Source: Ceratopteris richardii (lineage: Eukaryota > Streptophyta > Polypodiopsida > Polypodiales > Pteridaceae). Taken from it: 64,000 bases of DNA. Where the stretch lies: the NCBI GenBank assembly GCA_020310875.1, contig CM035406.1, forward strand, positions 225,186,942 to 225,250,941, given 5' to 3'. Within the stretch, counting starts at the first letter, position 1; each line of letters opens with the position of its first letter. A model generated the notes under the pieces. That model had not been told where the DNA came from and did not search any database. It saw only the letters and a list, made by a program, of their open reading frames with translations. This document shows, in pieces, positions 22,657 through 34,067 of the stretch. The position numbers and the translations under genes were made by a program.

Positions 22657-24120
22657 TCAAAATATTTCTTTTACAAAGATTCTTGCATCATCCAAAGCAG
22701 TATCAGTCTTTTTCATAGGAAAGAAGTGTGCCATCTTGGTAAGCCGATCGACTACAACAAATATGGTATCATGCTTACTTCTGGTCATAGGTAGCTTAGT
22801 GATAAAGTCCATAGAAATAGACTCCCACTTCTGATTTGGAACATCCAAAGGTTGAAGCATTCCTGGCATCCTCTTAAACTCAGATTTCACCTGTTGGCAC
22901 TTCAAACATTCATTTACATATTTTCTAATATCCCGCGTCATACACGGCCAAAAGTAAGAATACTTTGTTTTAACATATGTCCTTGAATAACCTGGATGTG
23001 CAGAAAAAGGTGCATCATGATAATCATGCAGTATTTTAACTTTTAGTGGACATTCAGAAGATAAGCATAGCCGATTGTTACAATATAGTGTTGCATTCTG
23101 CAAATGAAATTTTTCCTCATACGTCGATCTCGTGTTCGCATTCAAAGCATTCAAAATAGGTGCATAAAAAGGATCCTGTTTTATCTCTTCTTGAATTTGA
23201 TTGAGAAAATCAGAATTTATTACAGAAACAAGATTATACAAAGGTCTCCGACTCAATGGATCAACAACCTTATTTTCCTTACCAGCAAGATACTTAATAT
23301 CAAAATCATACTCACGTAATAATTCAATCCAAGGCTTCTGCCTAATGTTAAGCAATGGTTGAGTGAAGATGTATTTTAGACTTTGATGATCTGTTCTCAA
23401 TTCAAACTTAACCCCTAACAATAGATGTCTCCAATGCTTAAGTGCATGCACAACAGCAAGCATTTCTAAATCATGAGTAGGATAGTTAAGTTCATGCTTT
23501 CTTAGTTTTCTGGACTCATATGCGACCACCCTGCCATCTTGTGAAATAACACATCCAATCTGACTACCACTTGCATCACATGCAACCACAAAAGGCTTTC
23601 CCATTTCTGGTATTTTCAAAACACAATTCTCAACGACTTTTTGTTTCAATGTTTCAAATGGTTTTTGATAGGCATCACTCCATGCAAATCGTACATTCTT
23701 TTTAGTTAATTCGGTGAGGGGAGTAGCTATCTTAGAGAAATCCTTAATATGTGCTCTTTCATATTGTGCCAACCCAAGAAAACTTCTAACATCCCTTACG
23801 GTCTTAGGAATCGGCCAATCAACTATTGTTTTTACTTTATCTTCATCTATAAGGATTCCTTCTTTTGATATTACTCTTCCTAGATACACAAGTTTATCCT
23901 TAGCAAAGAAACACTTACTCTTTTTCCCATACAATTTGTGTTCTCTAAGAGTTTGCAAAGTCTTCTTGAGACGTACCGCATGCTCCGAATCATCTTTAGA
24001 GTACACAAATATATCATCAAGGAAGACTAAGATGAATTCATCTAGGTAATCCTGAAAAATATTATTCATCAAGCACATAAATGTGGCAGGAGCGTTTGTT
24101 AAACCAAAAGGTAGAACCAT
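22657..24120 (-). pseudogene. Unit D reverse transcriptase palm, RNase H and integrase start
   Basis: 487 open codons, the second-longest intact block. They span the RT palm ([12 protein letters not shown]), thumb and connection, all of RNase H with intact glutamine codons, the integrase zinc finger (HDYHDAPFSAHPGY, CLKCQQVKSEF) and the first catalytic Asp (ISMDFITKLP). It begins just after a TGA at 24139-24141 that replaces the CGA of FRTRYGH. It ends by frame loss in the integrase core. Confidence 0.9.
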
Positions 24121-24138
24121 AAACTCATAGTGACCATA

Positions 24139-25478
24139 TCATGTTCGAAAAACCGTCTTAGGAATATCCTCTGTTTTGATCCTAATTTGGTGATATCCAG
24201 ATCTTAAGTCAATCTTTGTGAATACGGTCGCTCCACTTAATTGACCTAATAAGTCATCTATGTGAGGGAGTGGATACTTATTCTTAATTGTTCTTTTATT
24301 CAAACCCCTATAGTCAATGCATAATCTGTAAGAGCCGTCTTTCTTCTTCTGAAATAAAACAGGCGCACCCCAAGTAGAGTCAGCGCACTTACCCCCATCA
24401 TCTGCTTCCTCAATAATTGTACCCTCCTCGATGATGTTTATCGCTTTTGATTGTGCGGGTCGAAAGATTGCCTTGTTCGGGCACTCATATGTCCGATGCC
24501 CTTTCTCCCCGCAACGAAAACACAGACCAAGTCTTTTTGCCCTCTCAATAAAATTAGGGTCTTGTTGCCACTCAATTGGTTGAGGCCTCCTTTGATTTTC
24601 CACCGGCCGAGCACGGTTCTTACCTTGGTCATTAGAAGATGGAGTTTTCTTTGAATTGTTCATGCTCAATTCAACAGGTCTTTGTGGCCTATGTCCCGTT
24701 GCAATGAATGAGCTTCTATTTTCCTTCTGGAAATTGAACTTCTCCATCTTCTCAAAGTTCTCAGCCATCGCAACAGCATCAAGAAAATCAATGCATCCAG
24801 ATCCCTTAACTTGATAGCGAAGTTCCTCACGAAGCCCTTCAATAAATTTACTCTTTAGAGCATTACCACTAACCTCTAATGCATATTTATGAAGATGTAG
24901 GAACTTCTCTTTGTACTCATCAACAGATAAGCTATGCTTGTCACTTTCGTGTTGTCGGAAATTGTAGAACTCCATCTTCTTCTCCATATGGTAATGTGGA
25001 GAACAATAGCGTTTTTCAGCTTGTTCTCTAAATTCCTTCCATAGAATAGGACCAGAACGCGTTCGAGTCTGCATTTATGACTTCCACCATAGCTTCGCGA
25101 TCCCACGCAGATGCAGGATCCCAACTTTTGCCTTCGACTCTTCACTAAATTGTCGAAGGTCAAAGAAATCCTCTAGTTCTTCAATCCATGCCTCAAGATC
25201 TTCGCCACTCTTCTTCTCGCCATCAAAATCATTTAACTTTGCCTTCTTGAAGACTTGGTTAAGGGCAAATTCACCTGGTTCCATATCTTCAGAATTACGT
25301 TTTTTTTTTCGCGAGGTACGCTAGATTTTCCCGCACCTTCATCTATTTCATCGTTCAGCTCCACAAACATATTTGTTGCTCCTTCTGGTTGCTTTCCCCC
25401 TCGAACTTTGTGCAATTCACAAAGAAGCTTCTGAATAAGCTCCTCTTGTTCACGAACCTTTCGTGTTAGACCTTTCAT
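24139..25478 (-). pseudogene. Unit D gag fused to reverse transcriptase, protease deleted
   Basis: The ATG is at 25478. Gag is interrupted by a frameshift near 25310 and a TAA at 25075-25077. From 25074 one open frame runs through the capsid end and zinc knuckle ([14 protein letters not shown]) directly into RT ([13 protein letters not shown]). About 750 bp covering the aspartic protease and RT start are missing at about 24374, relative to 18845-19592 in unit C. The join preserves the reading frame and has an AAG-like microhomology. The product would lack protease altogether. Confidence 0.9.
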
Positions 25479-25498
25479 CGTTCTCGCGGAATGATTCT

Positions 25499-25510
25499 GC
25501 TCTGATACCA
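25499..25510 (-). other. Primer-binding site, tRNA-iMet (unit D)
   Basis: Minus-strand TGGTATCAGAGC, two bases from the LTR end at 25513. Confidence 0.92.
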
Positions 25511-25512
25511 CT

Positions 25513-26669
25513 TGTAGCGTTTCCTCAATCACAATCTATCCCCAATCACAATCTTTCGATTACACAGAAATAACAGTGGAGAGAAGAACGTAGAGATTGC
25601 ACAAGGTAAAAGAAAATCTGATGCGGAAGAGTAGAACAAATATGACGCAGAGAAGGAAGAATTCTGATATTATAGATGTGAATCAATGGTTACACTAGCT
25701 TTGGAGAATAGCTTCTTGACGAAACCTCTACCTCCCGACCAGCCCGGAGCTATCACAATCGCATTCTCACTCCCACTCTCAATCACACTCTCACTCTCAC
25801 TCTCACTCTCAATCACACTCTCAATCACAACGTAATTCTCAGATTTCTGTGTGTCCTCCGTGTTGATGCGCAGGCCTTCTTATCTTTTTTTTCCGTTTGA
25901 TCGCAGCCGTGCTCCCCAAAGAAGTTTGCGATCCACCAAATTTAGAAAAATTTGAGTTTCTCCAAAACTTTCGCAAAAAGCCATGCGATCGTAGTGTACT
26001 TCCTTTCTTTAGCATACCTGTCAAGAATAGCAGAAAAACACCAAGAAGACATATCTGAAAACATACATAATTAGACATGGTGACAGGTGAGCATGAGAAT
26101 CACGGATTCGAATAGAATTAGACAAGCCCTCATTTTTTTTTAAGTGTTGGAAAAAACGGCACTTTTCAAAGCCTTGTTACTCAAAACAATGAGGAATTAG
26201 GCTAAGCTTGTGAGAGACACTTTTATTTAGATTTTCGATCTGCAAAATAGTGTTAGAGACGTCCGAGGTCCAAATCCACCTCCAAATGCCACTTTTGAGC
26301 CCTGCAAGGTTTAAAATTCTAGAGAGAGAGTAAAATCAAGGCATTTTCTTACAATGAACTAAAGGTAGGAACCTGAACAAGGTACTTAGAACATGATTCA
26401 CAAAAATCTCACACAAGCACTTTTATTCTCTTCTACTTGCTCTACCTTTCCCTCATACAGAGTTTTCCTTAATTCTTTCATATTCACCTTCAAAATCCCA
26501 CTGGAAAACATGATGCAATTAAGGTCTAGAGAGAGAATATGAAACTTGTCAACCCAAAATTTTTCCTACATGCATAAAATGACCTAATTATTCGTTCTAA
26601 GGATTATCTCCACAATAAAATTCAGAAAGTTCAAAATGAATTATTTCACTAGAAAAGAGGCCTATTACA
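25513..26669 (-). repeat. Chromovirus LTR 4 (shared by units D and E)
   Basis: 1157 bp, TGTA...TACA. It carries the small open frame at 25839-26078. Confidence 0.94.
25839..26078 (-). CDS. Small open frame inside LTR 4
   Basis: 79 codons as in LTR 1, with R-to-Q, T-to-N and H-to-Q differences. Unknown function. Confidence 0.28.
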   Translation of the reverse strand: MSNYVCFQICLLGVFLLFLTGMLKKGSTLRSHGFLRKFWRNSNFSKFGGSQTSLGSTAAIKRKKKIRRPAHQHGGHTEI

Positions 26670-26687
26670 ATTCTTCCCCCCTTTAAG
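26670..26687 (-). other. Polypurine tract of unit E
   Basis: Element-sense AAAGGGGGGAAGAAT at the LTR boundary. Confidence 0.87.
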
Positions 26688-26741
26688 AACTCTGTCCTCA
26701 GAGTTGGAAAGAAGGATAATGTATTAGAAAGTCATATAAAT

Positions 26742-28059
26742 TCAACTTGAATCTTCTACTGGGTATGAATGCCATTTCACCAAAATTTCTACTATAGATC
26801 TATTTCTAAGAAATCTTTCCTTCCTATCTAATATTATTTCCGGTTGAAGCTCAAAAGAGCCATCAACTTTCAGCTTATAATTGTCCTGCAAAACATGAGC
26901 AACATTAGACACATATCTTTTAAGTAAGCTAACACGAAATACAGGATGCACATTTAGATATTTAGGTAATTCCAGCAAATAAGCAAGAGATCCGATCTCT
27001 TTCAAAACTTTAAAAGGGCCTACATATCAAGGAGAAAGTCTATGATCCTTCCCTAGCAACAAGTTAGATCGCTGAGGATTAACTTTAAGAAATACCATAT
27101 CATCAACTTGCAATTCAAGTGGTCTTCTCTTTAAATCATAGAACTTCTTTTGTCTTTTCTGAGCTTCTCTTATATGTTTCTTAATTTTTCCGAGTTCTTC
27201 ATCCATCTTATCAAGCATTTCTTTGGATACTTCTACTTTATTTGGAAAATCCAAAAACGAAGGTCGAGTCAAACAATTATAACCATACATAGCTTCAAAC
27301 GGAGTCATTTTTATAGATGCATGCCATGCACTATTGTATGCAAACTCAACCAAGGGTAAATATTCACTCCAATTATCCTGCTTTTCATTCAATACGCAAC
27401 ATATCCTCAACTACCCTGTTAACCCTCTCGGTTTCCCCATCAGTTTGTGGATGGAAAGCTGTACTCATATGAAGTTGAGTTCCAATGGATTCAAATGTCG
27501 CTTTCCAGAAGTTTGACGTAAATCTAGAATCTCTATCAGAAATTATGCTTTTAGGCATTCCATGCAATCGAAATATTTCTTTTACTAAGATTCTTGCAAC
27601 ATTCAAAGCAGTATCAGTCTTTTTCATAGGAAAGAAGTGTGCCATCTTGGTAAGCCGATCGACTACAACAAATATGGTATCATGCTTACTTCTGGTCATA
27701 GGTAGCTCCCACTTCTGATTTGGAACATCCAAAGGTTGAAGCATTCCTGGCATCCTCTTAAACTCAGATTTCACCTCTTGACTCTTCAAACATTCATTTA
27801 CATACTTTCTAATATCCCGCTTCATACACAGCCAAAAGTAAGAATACTTTTTTTTAACATATGTCCTTGAATAACTTGGATGTGGAGAAAAAGGTGCATC
27901 ATGACAATCATGCAGTATTTTAACTTTTGGTGGAGATTCAGAAGATAAGCATAGCGGATTGTTACAATACAGTGTTCCATTCTGCAAATGAAATTTTTCT
28001 TCATACGTCGATCCCCTGTTCGCATTCAAAGCATTTGAAATAGGTGCATAAAAAGGATC
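26742..28059 (-). pseudogene. Unit E integrase and chromodomain, first catalytic Asp deleted
   Basis: 28029-27385 has the zinc finger and core, but a 27-bp in-frame deletion near 27705 removes nine residues (SISMDFITK), including the first Asp of the D-D-E triad. The sequence passes from PNQKWE to LPMTRS. A short deletion near 27390 shifts the frame. 27410-27027 holds the tail and ends at a TGA (27027-27029) replacing CGA. 27005-26742 holds the chromodomain, whose last residues are disturbed by a small deletion near 26745 that removes the NLDDF stretch from frame. Confidence 0.89.
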
Positions 28060-29256
28060 CTATTTTATCTCTTCTTGAATTTGATTGAGAAAATCAGAAT
28101 TTATTACAGAAACAAGATTACACAAAGGTCTCCGAGTCAATGCATCAGCAACCTTATTTTCCTTACTAGCAAGATACTTTATGTCAAAATCATACTCGCT
28201 TAATAATTCAATCCAACGCTTCTACCTGTTGTTAAGGAATGGTTGAGTGAAGATGTATTTTAGACTTTGATGATATGTTCTCAATTCAAACTTAACCCCT
28301 AACAATAGATGTCTCCAATGCTTAAGTGCATGCACAACAACAAGCATTTCTAAATCATGAGTAGGATAGTTAAGTTCATGCTTTCTTAGTTTTCTTGACT
28401 CATATGCGACCACCCTGCCATCCTATGAAATAACACATCCTATCTGACTACCACTTGCATCACATGCAACCACAAAAGGCTTTCCCATTTCTGGTATTTT
28501 CAAAACACAATTCTCAACGACTTTTTGTTTCAATGTTTCAAATGATTTTTGACACGCATCACTCCATGCAAATCCTACATTCTTTTTAGTTAATTTAGTG
28601 AGGGGAGTAGCTATCTTAGAGAAATCCTTAATATGTGCTCTTTCATATTGTGCCAACCCAAGAAAACTTCTAATATCCCTTACAGTCTTAGGAATCGGCC
28701 AATCAACTATTGTTTTTACTTTATCTTCATCTATAAGGATTCCTTCTTTTGATATTACTCTTCCTAGATACACAAGTTTATCCTTAGCAAAGAAACACTT
28801 ACTCTTTTTCCCATATAATTTTTTTTCTCTAAGAGTTTGCAAAGTCTTCTTGAGATGTACCGCATGCTCTGAATCATCTTTAGAGTACACAAATATATCA
28901 TCAAGGAAGGCTAAGATGAATTCATCTAGGTAATCGTTAAAAATATTATTCATCAAGCACATAAATGTGGCAGGAGCGTTTGTTAAACCAGAAGGTAGAA
29001 CCATAAACTCATAGTGACCATATCGTGTTCGAAAAGCCATCTTAGGAATATCCTCTGTTTTGATCCTAATTTGGTGATATCCAGATCTTAAGTCAATCTT
29101 TGTGAATACGGTCGCTCCACTTAATTGACCTAATAAGTCATCTATGTGAGGGAGTGGATACTTATTCTTAATTGTTCTTTTATTCAACCCCCTATAGTCA
29201 ATGCATAATCTGTAAGAGCCGTCTTTCTTCTTTGAAATAAAATAGGCGCACCCCAA
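28060..29256 (-). pseudogene. Unit E reverse transcriptase and RNase H
   Basis: 29256-28423 reads RT from [12 protein letters not shown] through the catalytic [12 protein letters not shown] and connection to the start of RNase H, ending at a TAG (28423-28425). RNase H then meets TAGs at 28222-28224 and 28060-28062. All three replace CAG, and two of them are the sites shared with units A and B. A two-base deletion near 29230 separates RT from the protease region. Confidence 0.9.
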
Positions 29257-29941
29257 GGTGAGACACTCGGTTTTATTAAGCCTTTCTTCAAAAGATCATC
29301 TAATTGAATCCTAAGCTCCTTTAGTTCATCAATGTTAAATCTATAGGGTGCTCTAGAATATGGTTCACTCCCTGGATATAGGTCAATGGCGTGATCAATC
29401 TACCTAGGTGGGGGTATACCAGGCAAGTCTTCTGGAAATAAATCGGCATATTCTTTCAAGATATTTCTTACGTAATCTGGAATATCTTCGTCATTACCTT
29501 CTTGATGAAGATTGTTCACATACACTACAAATGTCTGCAGCTATCACGTATACCTCTAACTATCTACATAGCAGAAATAAGAGTAGGCTTAGGATTAAAG
29601 ACATCACCTAGAATATGAATAGATTCATCATTTAGCTTCACAGTGATCGTTCTGTGTTCAAAATTAATTGTCGCAGCATTTTTAACTAACCAATCCATGC
29701 CTATGATTACATCACTCTGTTTCATCTCAATTACATGGAAGCTTCCAGAAAAGCGTCTATTAGAAAGAGTAAATTCAAGGTTTTCAACATATCCTTTCGT
29801 GTAGTGTAATCGTCCATTGGCCATCTCTACAGGTCTGGTTATCTCCATATTTAGGGCTATCCCTGGATTCTGTACCAATTTGAAAGATAGAAAAAAATGG
29901 GTACTACCTGAATCGATAAAAAAATCTGGTTTTATGCGCAA
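29257..29941 (-). pseudogene. Unit E protease and RT start
   Basis: 29941-29564 carries the protease ([26 protein letters not shown]). A two-base deletion near 29535 shifts the frame before the RT start block ([17 protein letters not shown], near 29330). An A-run expansion near 29925-29931 offsets it from gag. Confidence 0.86.
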
Positions 29942-31110
29942 AAATCATACCCGGAATCGTGATTACAGAAACCTTTGGGAAAGAACTAACCACCATGCAA
30001 CGTAAAGTAGAGTCAGCGCACTTACCCCCATCATCTTCTTCCTCAATAATTGTACCCTCCTCGATGATGTTTAGCGCTTTTGATTGTGTGAGTCGAAAGA
30101 CTGCCTTGTTCGGGCACTCATATGTCCGATGCCCTTGCTCCCCACAACGAAAACACAGACCAAGTCTTTTCGCCCTCTCAATAAAATTAGGGTGTTCTTG
30201 CCACTCAATTGGTTGACGCCTCCTTTGATTTTCCACCGGGCGAGGAGGGTTCTTACCTTGGTCATTAGAAGATGGAGTTTTCTTTGAATTGTTCATGTTC
30301 ATTGCAACAGGTCTTTGTGGCCTATGTCCCGTTGCAATGAATCTGCTTCTATTTGCCTTCTCCAAATTGAACTTCTCCATCTTCTCAAAGTTCTCAGCCA
30401 TCGCAACAGCATCAAGAAAATCAATGCATCCAGATCCCTTAACTTGATAGCGAAAATCCTCACGAAGCCCTTCAATAAATTTACTCTTTAGAGCATTACC
30501 ACTAACCTCTAATGCATATTTATGAAGATGTAGGAACTTCTCTTTGTACTCATCAACAGATAAGCTATGCTTGTCACTTTCGTGTTGTCGGAAATTGTAG
30601 AACTCCATCTTCTTCTCCATATGGTAATGTGGAGAACAATAGCGTTTTTCGGCTTGTTCTCTAAATTCCTTCCATAGAATAGGACGAGAACGCGTTTGAG
30701 TCTGCATATATGACTTCCACCAGAACACGTTTGAGTCTGCATATATGACTCCCAACTTTTGCCTTGGGCTCTTCACTAAATTGTCGAAGGTCAAAGAAAT
30801 CCTCTAGTTCTTCAATCCATGCCTCAAGATCTTCGCCACTCTTCTTCTCGCCATCAAAATCATTTAACTTTGCCTTCTTGAAGACTTGGATAAGGGCAAA
30901 CTCACCTGGTTCCATATCTTCAGAATTACGTTTTTTTTGTTCGCGAGGTACACTAGATGTTCCCGCACCTTCATCTATTTCATCGTTCAGCTCCACAAAC
31001 ATATTTGTTGCTCCTTCTGGTTGCTTTCCCCCTCGAACTTTGTGCAATTCACCAAGAAGCTTTTGAATAAGCTCCTCTTGTTCACGAACCTTTTGTGTTA
31101 GACCTTCCAT
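29904..31110 (-). pseudogene. Unit E gag, with a scrambled 29-bp duplication
   Basis: The ATG is at 31110. The N-terminus and linker are intact to about 30760. There, about 38 bp of the WWKSYMQT-coding region are replaced by a second copy of a 29-bp segment (30687-30715 repeated at 30722-30750 with one mismatch), shifting the frame. From about 30740 the capsid and knuckle (CFRCGEQGHRTYEC) are open and run into the protease start. Confidence 0.88.
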
Positions 31111-31130
31111 CGTTCTCGCGGATTGATTCT

Positions 31131-31142
31131 GCTCTGATACCA
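31131..31142 (-). other. Primer-binding site, tRNA-iMet (unit E)
   Basis: Minus-strand TGGTATCAGAGC, two bases from the LTR end at 31145. Confidence 0.92.
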
Positions 31143-31144
31143 CT

Positions 31145-31409
31145 TGTAGCGTTTCCTCAATCACAATCTATCCCCAATCACAATCTTTCGATTACTCCGA
31201 AATAACAGTGGAGAGAAGAACGCAGAGATTGCACAAGGTAAAAGAAAATCTGATGCGGAAGAGTAGAACAAATATGACGCAGAGAAGGAAGAATTCTGAT
31301 ATTATAGATGTGAATCAATGGTTACAGTAGATTTGGACAATAGCTTCTTGACGAAGCCTCTACCTCCCGACCACCCCCAAGCTATCACAATCCCACTCTC
31401 ACTCGCACT
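31145..31409 (-). repeat. Chromovirus LTR 5, 3' portion, cut by the inversion
   Basis: The last 265 bp (element sense) of the 5' LTR of unit E. It stops inside the microsatellite at ...CTCGCACT. The missing 892 bp lie at 34096-34987 on the other strand. Confidence 0.93.
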
Positions 31410-32884
31410 TAAAAATCATCTGGAATATTTCCTAGAAATGATAATTTACCAAAATCTTGGGAGACCTTAATGATTGAGCCTTGCAAATAACTTGTCCAAA
31501 AGATACACTTTTTCAACCTAAATAAATGCATGCATACTGGAGTGTCAAGAAAGCTATTGCTTTACTTCTCATATGAGGTGAAGCGTGGGAATGCTACTAT
31601 TACAACCACCTTTAGAGTTAGGTAGCCCAAGCTTTTCTAGACTTGATCATGCCAAAAAGATATTTTTTAGATACATTTCTTGAATAAACATCTATAGCTC
31701 GAGAATGTTTACTTTCTTTAACCTACCGTTAGGTTTAATAGTTTTGTTCCTTTTAATACTATAACTTTAGTTCAAGCATTTTGGGAGCTTGCTATGCATG
31801 CACCCATGCACAAATATTCTACTTGCTAATTTTCACAAAGATATAACCATGCATGTGCACGTCCTCAAGTGCATCAAATATATTTCGTGAGAAAGAAGAA
31901 ATTTTACATGTACCTGAAAACATTCTTTCATTTCCATGCATGAACACATGTTTCTATGTTTTTCACAAAGTGCTCCTAATGTTTCTCATTCTTGAAACAA
32001 TAAGCTAGTTTGATCATCTGAGACTATATTCTACTCTTAATCTATGCAAGTCTTTACCCTTCTTTAAATTTTCTTGAGATCACATGAAAGGTGATAAAAA
32101 GAAGATCAGGCATGAACTGAAAACAATCATCAATTGCGAGAAAAATTATCTCCACTTTGTGCTACATCCATTCAATGTTCCTTGGGAGGAGCTATTTTGA
32201 ACCTTTGGTCCTCGCTAAAAGTCCTTTCATGCTTCTTGGATGCCTTTAGATCTCCTTAAAGAAGATCCAACCTCCATTGCCATTCTCAGGTCTCTCCAAT
32301 ATCTTGGAGAGAATCTCCTTTTATCCATAGAAGATGAATGAAAATCAAAAGCATGATATTCCTTGCTCCAACGTTGCTTCACTTTTTCTTTGTATTGTGC
32401 TTCCCTTTTCCTCCCTTTGGATGTGTAGTTGAGATGGATCAAAGAGTTTAAAGTAAGCTCCTGAGGTTCAAGTCAAGAGGAAGGTGTAAAATTGGTTCCA
32501 TAGTTATAAGGAATGATGACATCCATGGCTATGTCAGGTCTACTTCAATGAAAGGTCCTTGGATCCACCATTGATCAATCCGTGAAGAGTTTGATGACCC
32601 CTAAGGCTTCTTTTCTCAATTTTGCTTTCACAAAAAGTATTGTTTAACATAGTAAATCTCCATAATATTAATTAATTATAGAATATTCCTTCGTGCGAAG
32701 CATGTTATACTCTCAAATGTGTAGTTTAAAATTGATGCTTGCTCCAACATTTGGAGGAGGTGATGTTTTGAGAGTATTTTGTCACAATATTAGAGAATGA
32801 CCTGCACAATAATGAGCTACGAAGAGCATGCTGTTACAATGAAGTGCAGGGAGCATTACTCCCAAGCCCAAAGGTCTCAAGGAT
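31410..32884. other. No gene recognised (array flank within the inversion)
   Basis: About 1.5 kb of AT-rich, non-array sequence with many stops in all frames. The longest frames are about 70 codons without recognisable similarity. The stretch 32700-32880 contains LTR-like wording but I cannot assign it. It should be the original 5' flank of the array, since the first LTR starts at 32885. Confidence 0.6.
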
Positions 32885-33394
32885 TGTAATAGGCCTCTTT
32901 TCTAGTGAAATAATTCATTTTGAACTTTCTGAATTTCATTGTGGGGATAATGCTTAGAATGAATAATAAGGTCATTTTATGCATGTAGGAAAAATTTTGG
33001 GTTGACAAGTTTCATATTCTCTCTCGAGACCTTAATTGCATCATGTTTTCCAGTGGGATTTTGAAGGTGAAGATGAAAGAATTAAGGAAAACTCTGTATG
33101 AGGGAGAGGTAGAGCAAGTAGAAGAGAATAAAAGTGCCTGTGTGCGATTTTTGTGAATCATGTTCTAAGTACCTCGTTCAGGGTCCTACGTTTAGTTCAT
33201 TGTAAGAAAATGCCTTGATTTTACTCTCTCTCTAGAATTTTAAACCTTGTAGGGCTCAAAAGTGGCATTTGGAGGTGGATTTGGACCTCGGAGGTCTCTA
33301 ACACTACTGTGCAGATTGAAAAATTGAATAAAAGTGTCTCTCACAAGCTTAACCTAATTCCTCATTGTTTTTGAGTTACAAGCCTTTGAAAAGT
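32885..33394 (+). repeat. Chromovirus LTR, 5' half only (start of unit F)
   Basis: Starts TGTAATAGG at an exact LTR end and matches the first 510 bp of the other LTRs. It then joins integrase sequence at 33394/33396 within an AAAGTAAAT stretch. The rest of the LTR and most of the internal region are deleted. Confidence 0.92.
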
Positions 33395-33395
33395 A

Positions 33396-34067
33396 AATAT
33401 TTACCCTTGGTTGAGTTTGCATACAATAGTGCATGGCATGCATCAATAAAAATGACTCTGTTTGAAGCTATGTATGGTTATAATTGTTTGACTCCACCTT
33501 CGTTTTTTGGGTTTTCCAAATAAAGTAGAAGTATCCAAAGAAATGCTTGATAAGATGGATGAAGAACTTGGAAAAATTAAGAAACAAATAAGAGAAGCTC
33601 AGAAAAGACAAAAGAAGTTCTATGATTTAAAGAGAAGACCACTTGAATTCCAAGTTGATGATATGGTATTTCTTAAAGTTAATCCTCACCGATCTAACTT
33701 GTTGCTAGGGAAGGATCATAGACTTTCTCCTCGATATGCAGGCCCTTTTAAAGTTTTGAAAAAGATCGGATCTCTTGCTTATTTGCTGGAATTACCTAAA
33801 TATCTAAATGTGCATCCTGTATTTCATGTCAGCTTACTTAAAAGATATGTGTCTAATGTTGCTCATGTTTTGGAGGACAATTATAAGCTGAAAGACGATG
33901 GCTCTTTTGAGCTTCAACCAGAAATAATATTAGATAGGAAGGAAAGATTTCTTAGAAATAGATCTATAGTAGAAATTTTGGTGAAATGGCATTCATACCC
34001 AGTAGAAGATTCGAGTTGGGTGACTTTAGATGACTTTCTAACACATTATCCTTCTTTCCAACTCTGA
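33396..34067 (+). pseudogene. Unit F integrase tail and chromodomain
   Basis: Begins at [15 protein letters not shown] of the integrase core end. An extra T in a T-run near 33507 shifts the frame. The remaining ~185 codons encode the tail (KVNPHRSNLLLGKDH, HPVFHVSLLKRYV) and a complete chromodomain (VEILVKWHSYPVEDSSW) ending FQL at 34067. All gag, protease, RT, RNase H and most of integrase are absent. It is the 5'-most unit of the array in element order. Confidence 0.9.

Larger units (their letters stand above)
1..31409 (-). mobile_element. Tandem shared-LTR array of a Ty3/gypsy chromovirus (units A-E)
   Basis: Five internal regions of one Ty3/gypsy family lie head to tail on the minus strand, separated by single LTRs rather than LTR pairs. 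The same 3' coding landmark (start of the chromodomain tail) recurs at 1, 10749, 16396, 21919 and 26833. Removing the 5.15-kb copia insertion from unit A gives periods of about 5.6, 5.6, 5.5 and 4.9 kb; unit D is short because of an internal deletion. The order in element sense is gag, aspartic protease, reverse transcriptase, RNase H, integrase, chromodomain, which defines a chromovirus. Units differ by a few percent by eye. The array runs off the left edge, and its right end is disrupted by an inversion. Single LTRs between units are expected from unequal LTR-LTR recombination; that mechanism is inferred. None of the units can encode a complete polyprotein. Confidence 0.93.

Noticed and set aside
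31145..31409. A truncated solo LTR at the end of the array
   Set aside because: Its missing part is found at 34096-34987 in inverted orientation with complementary break points, so an inversion explains it better.
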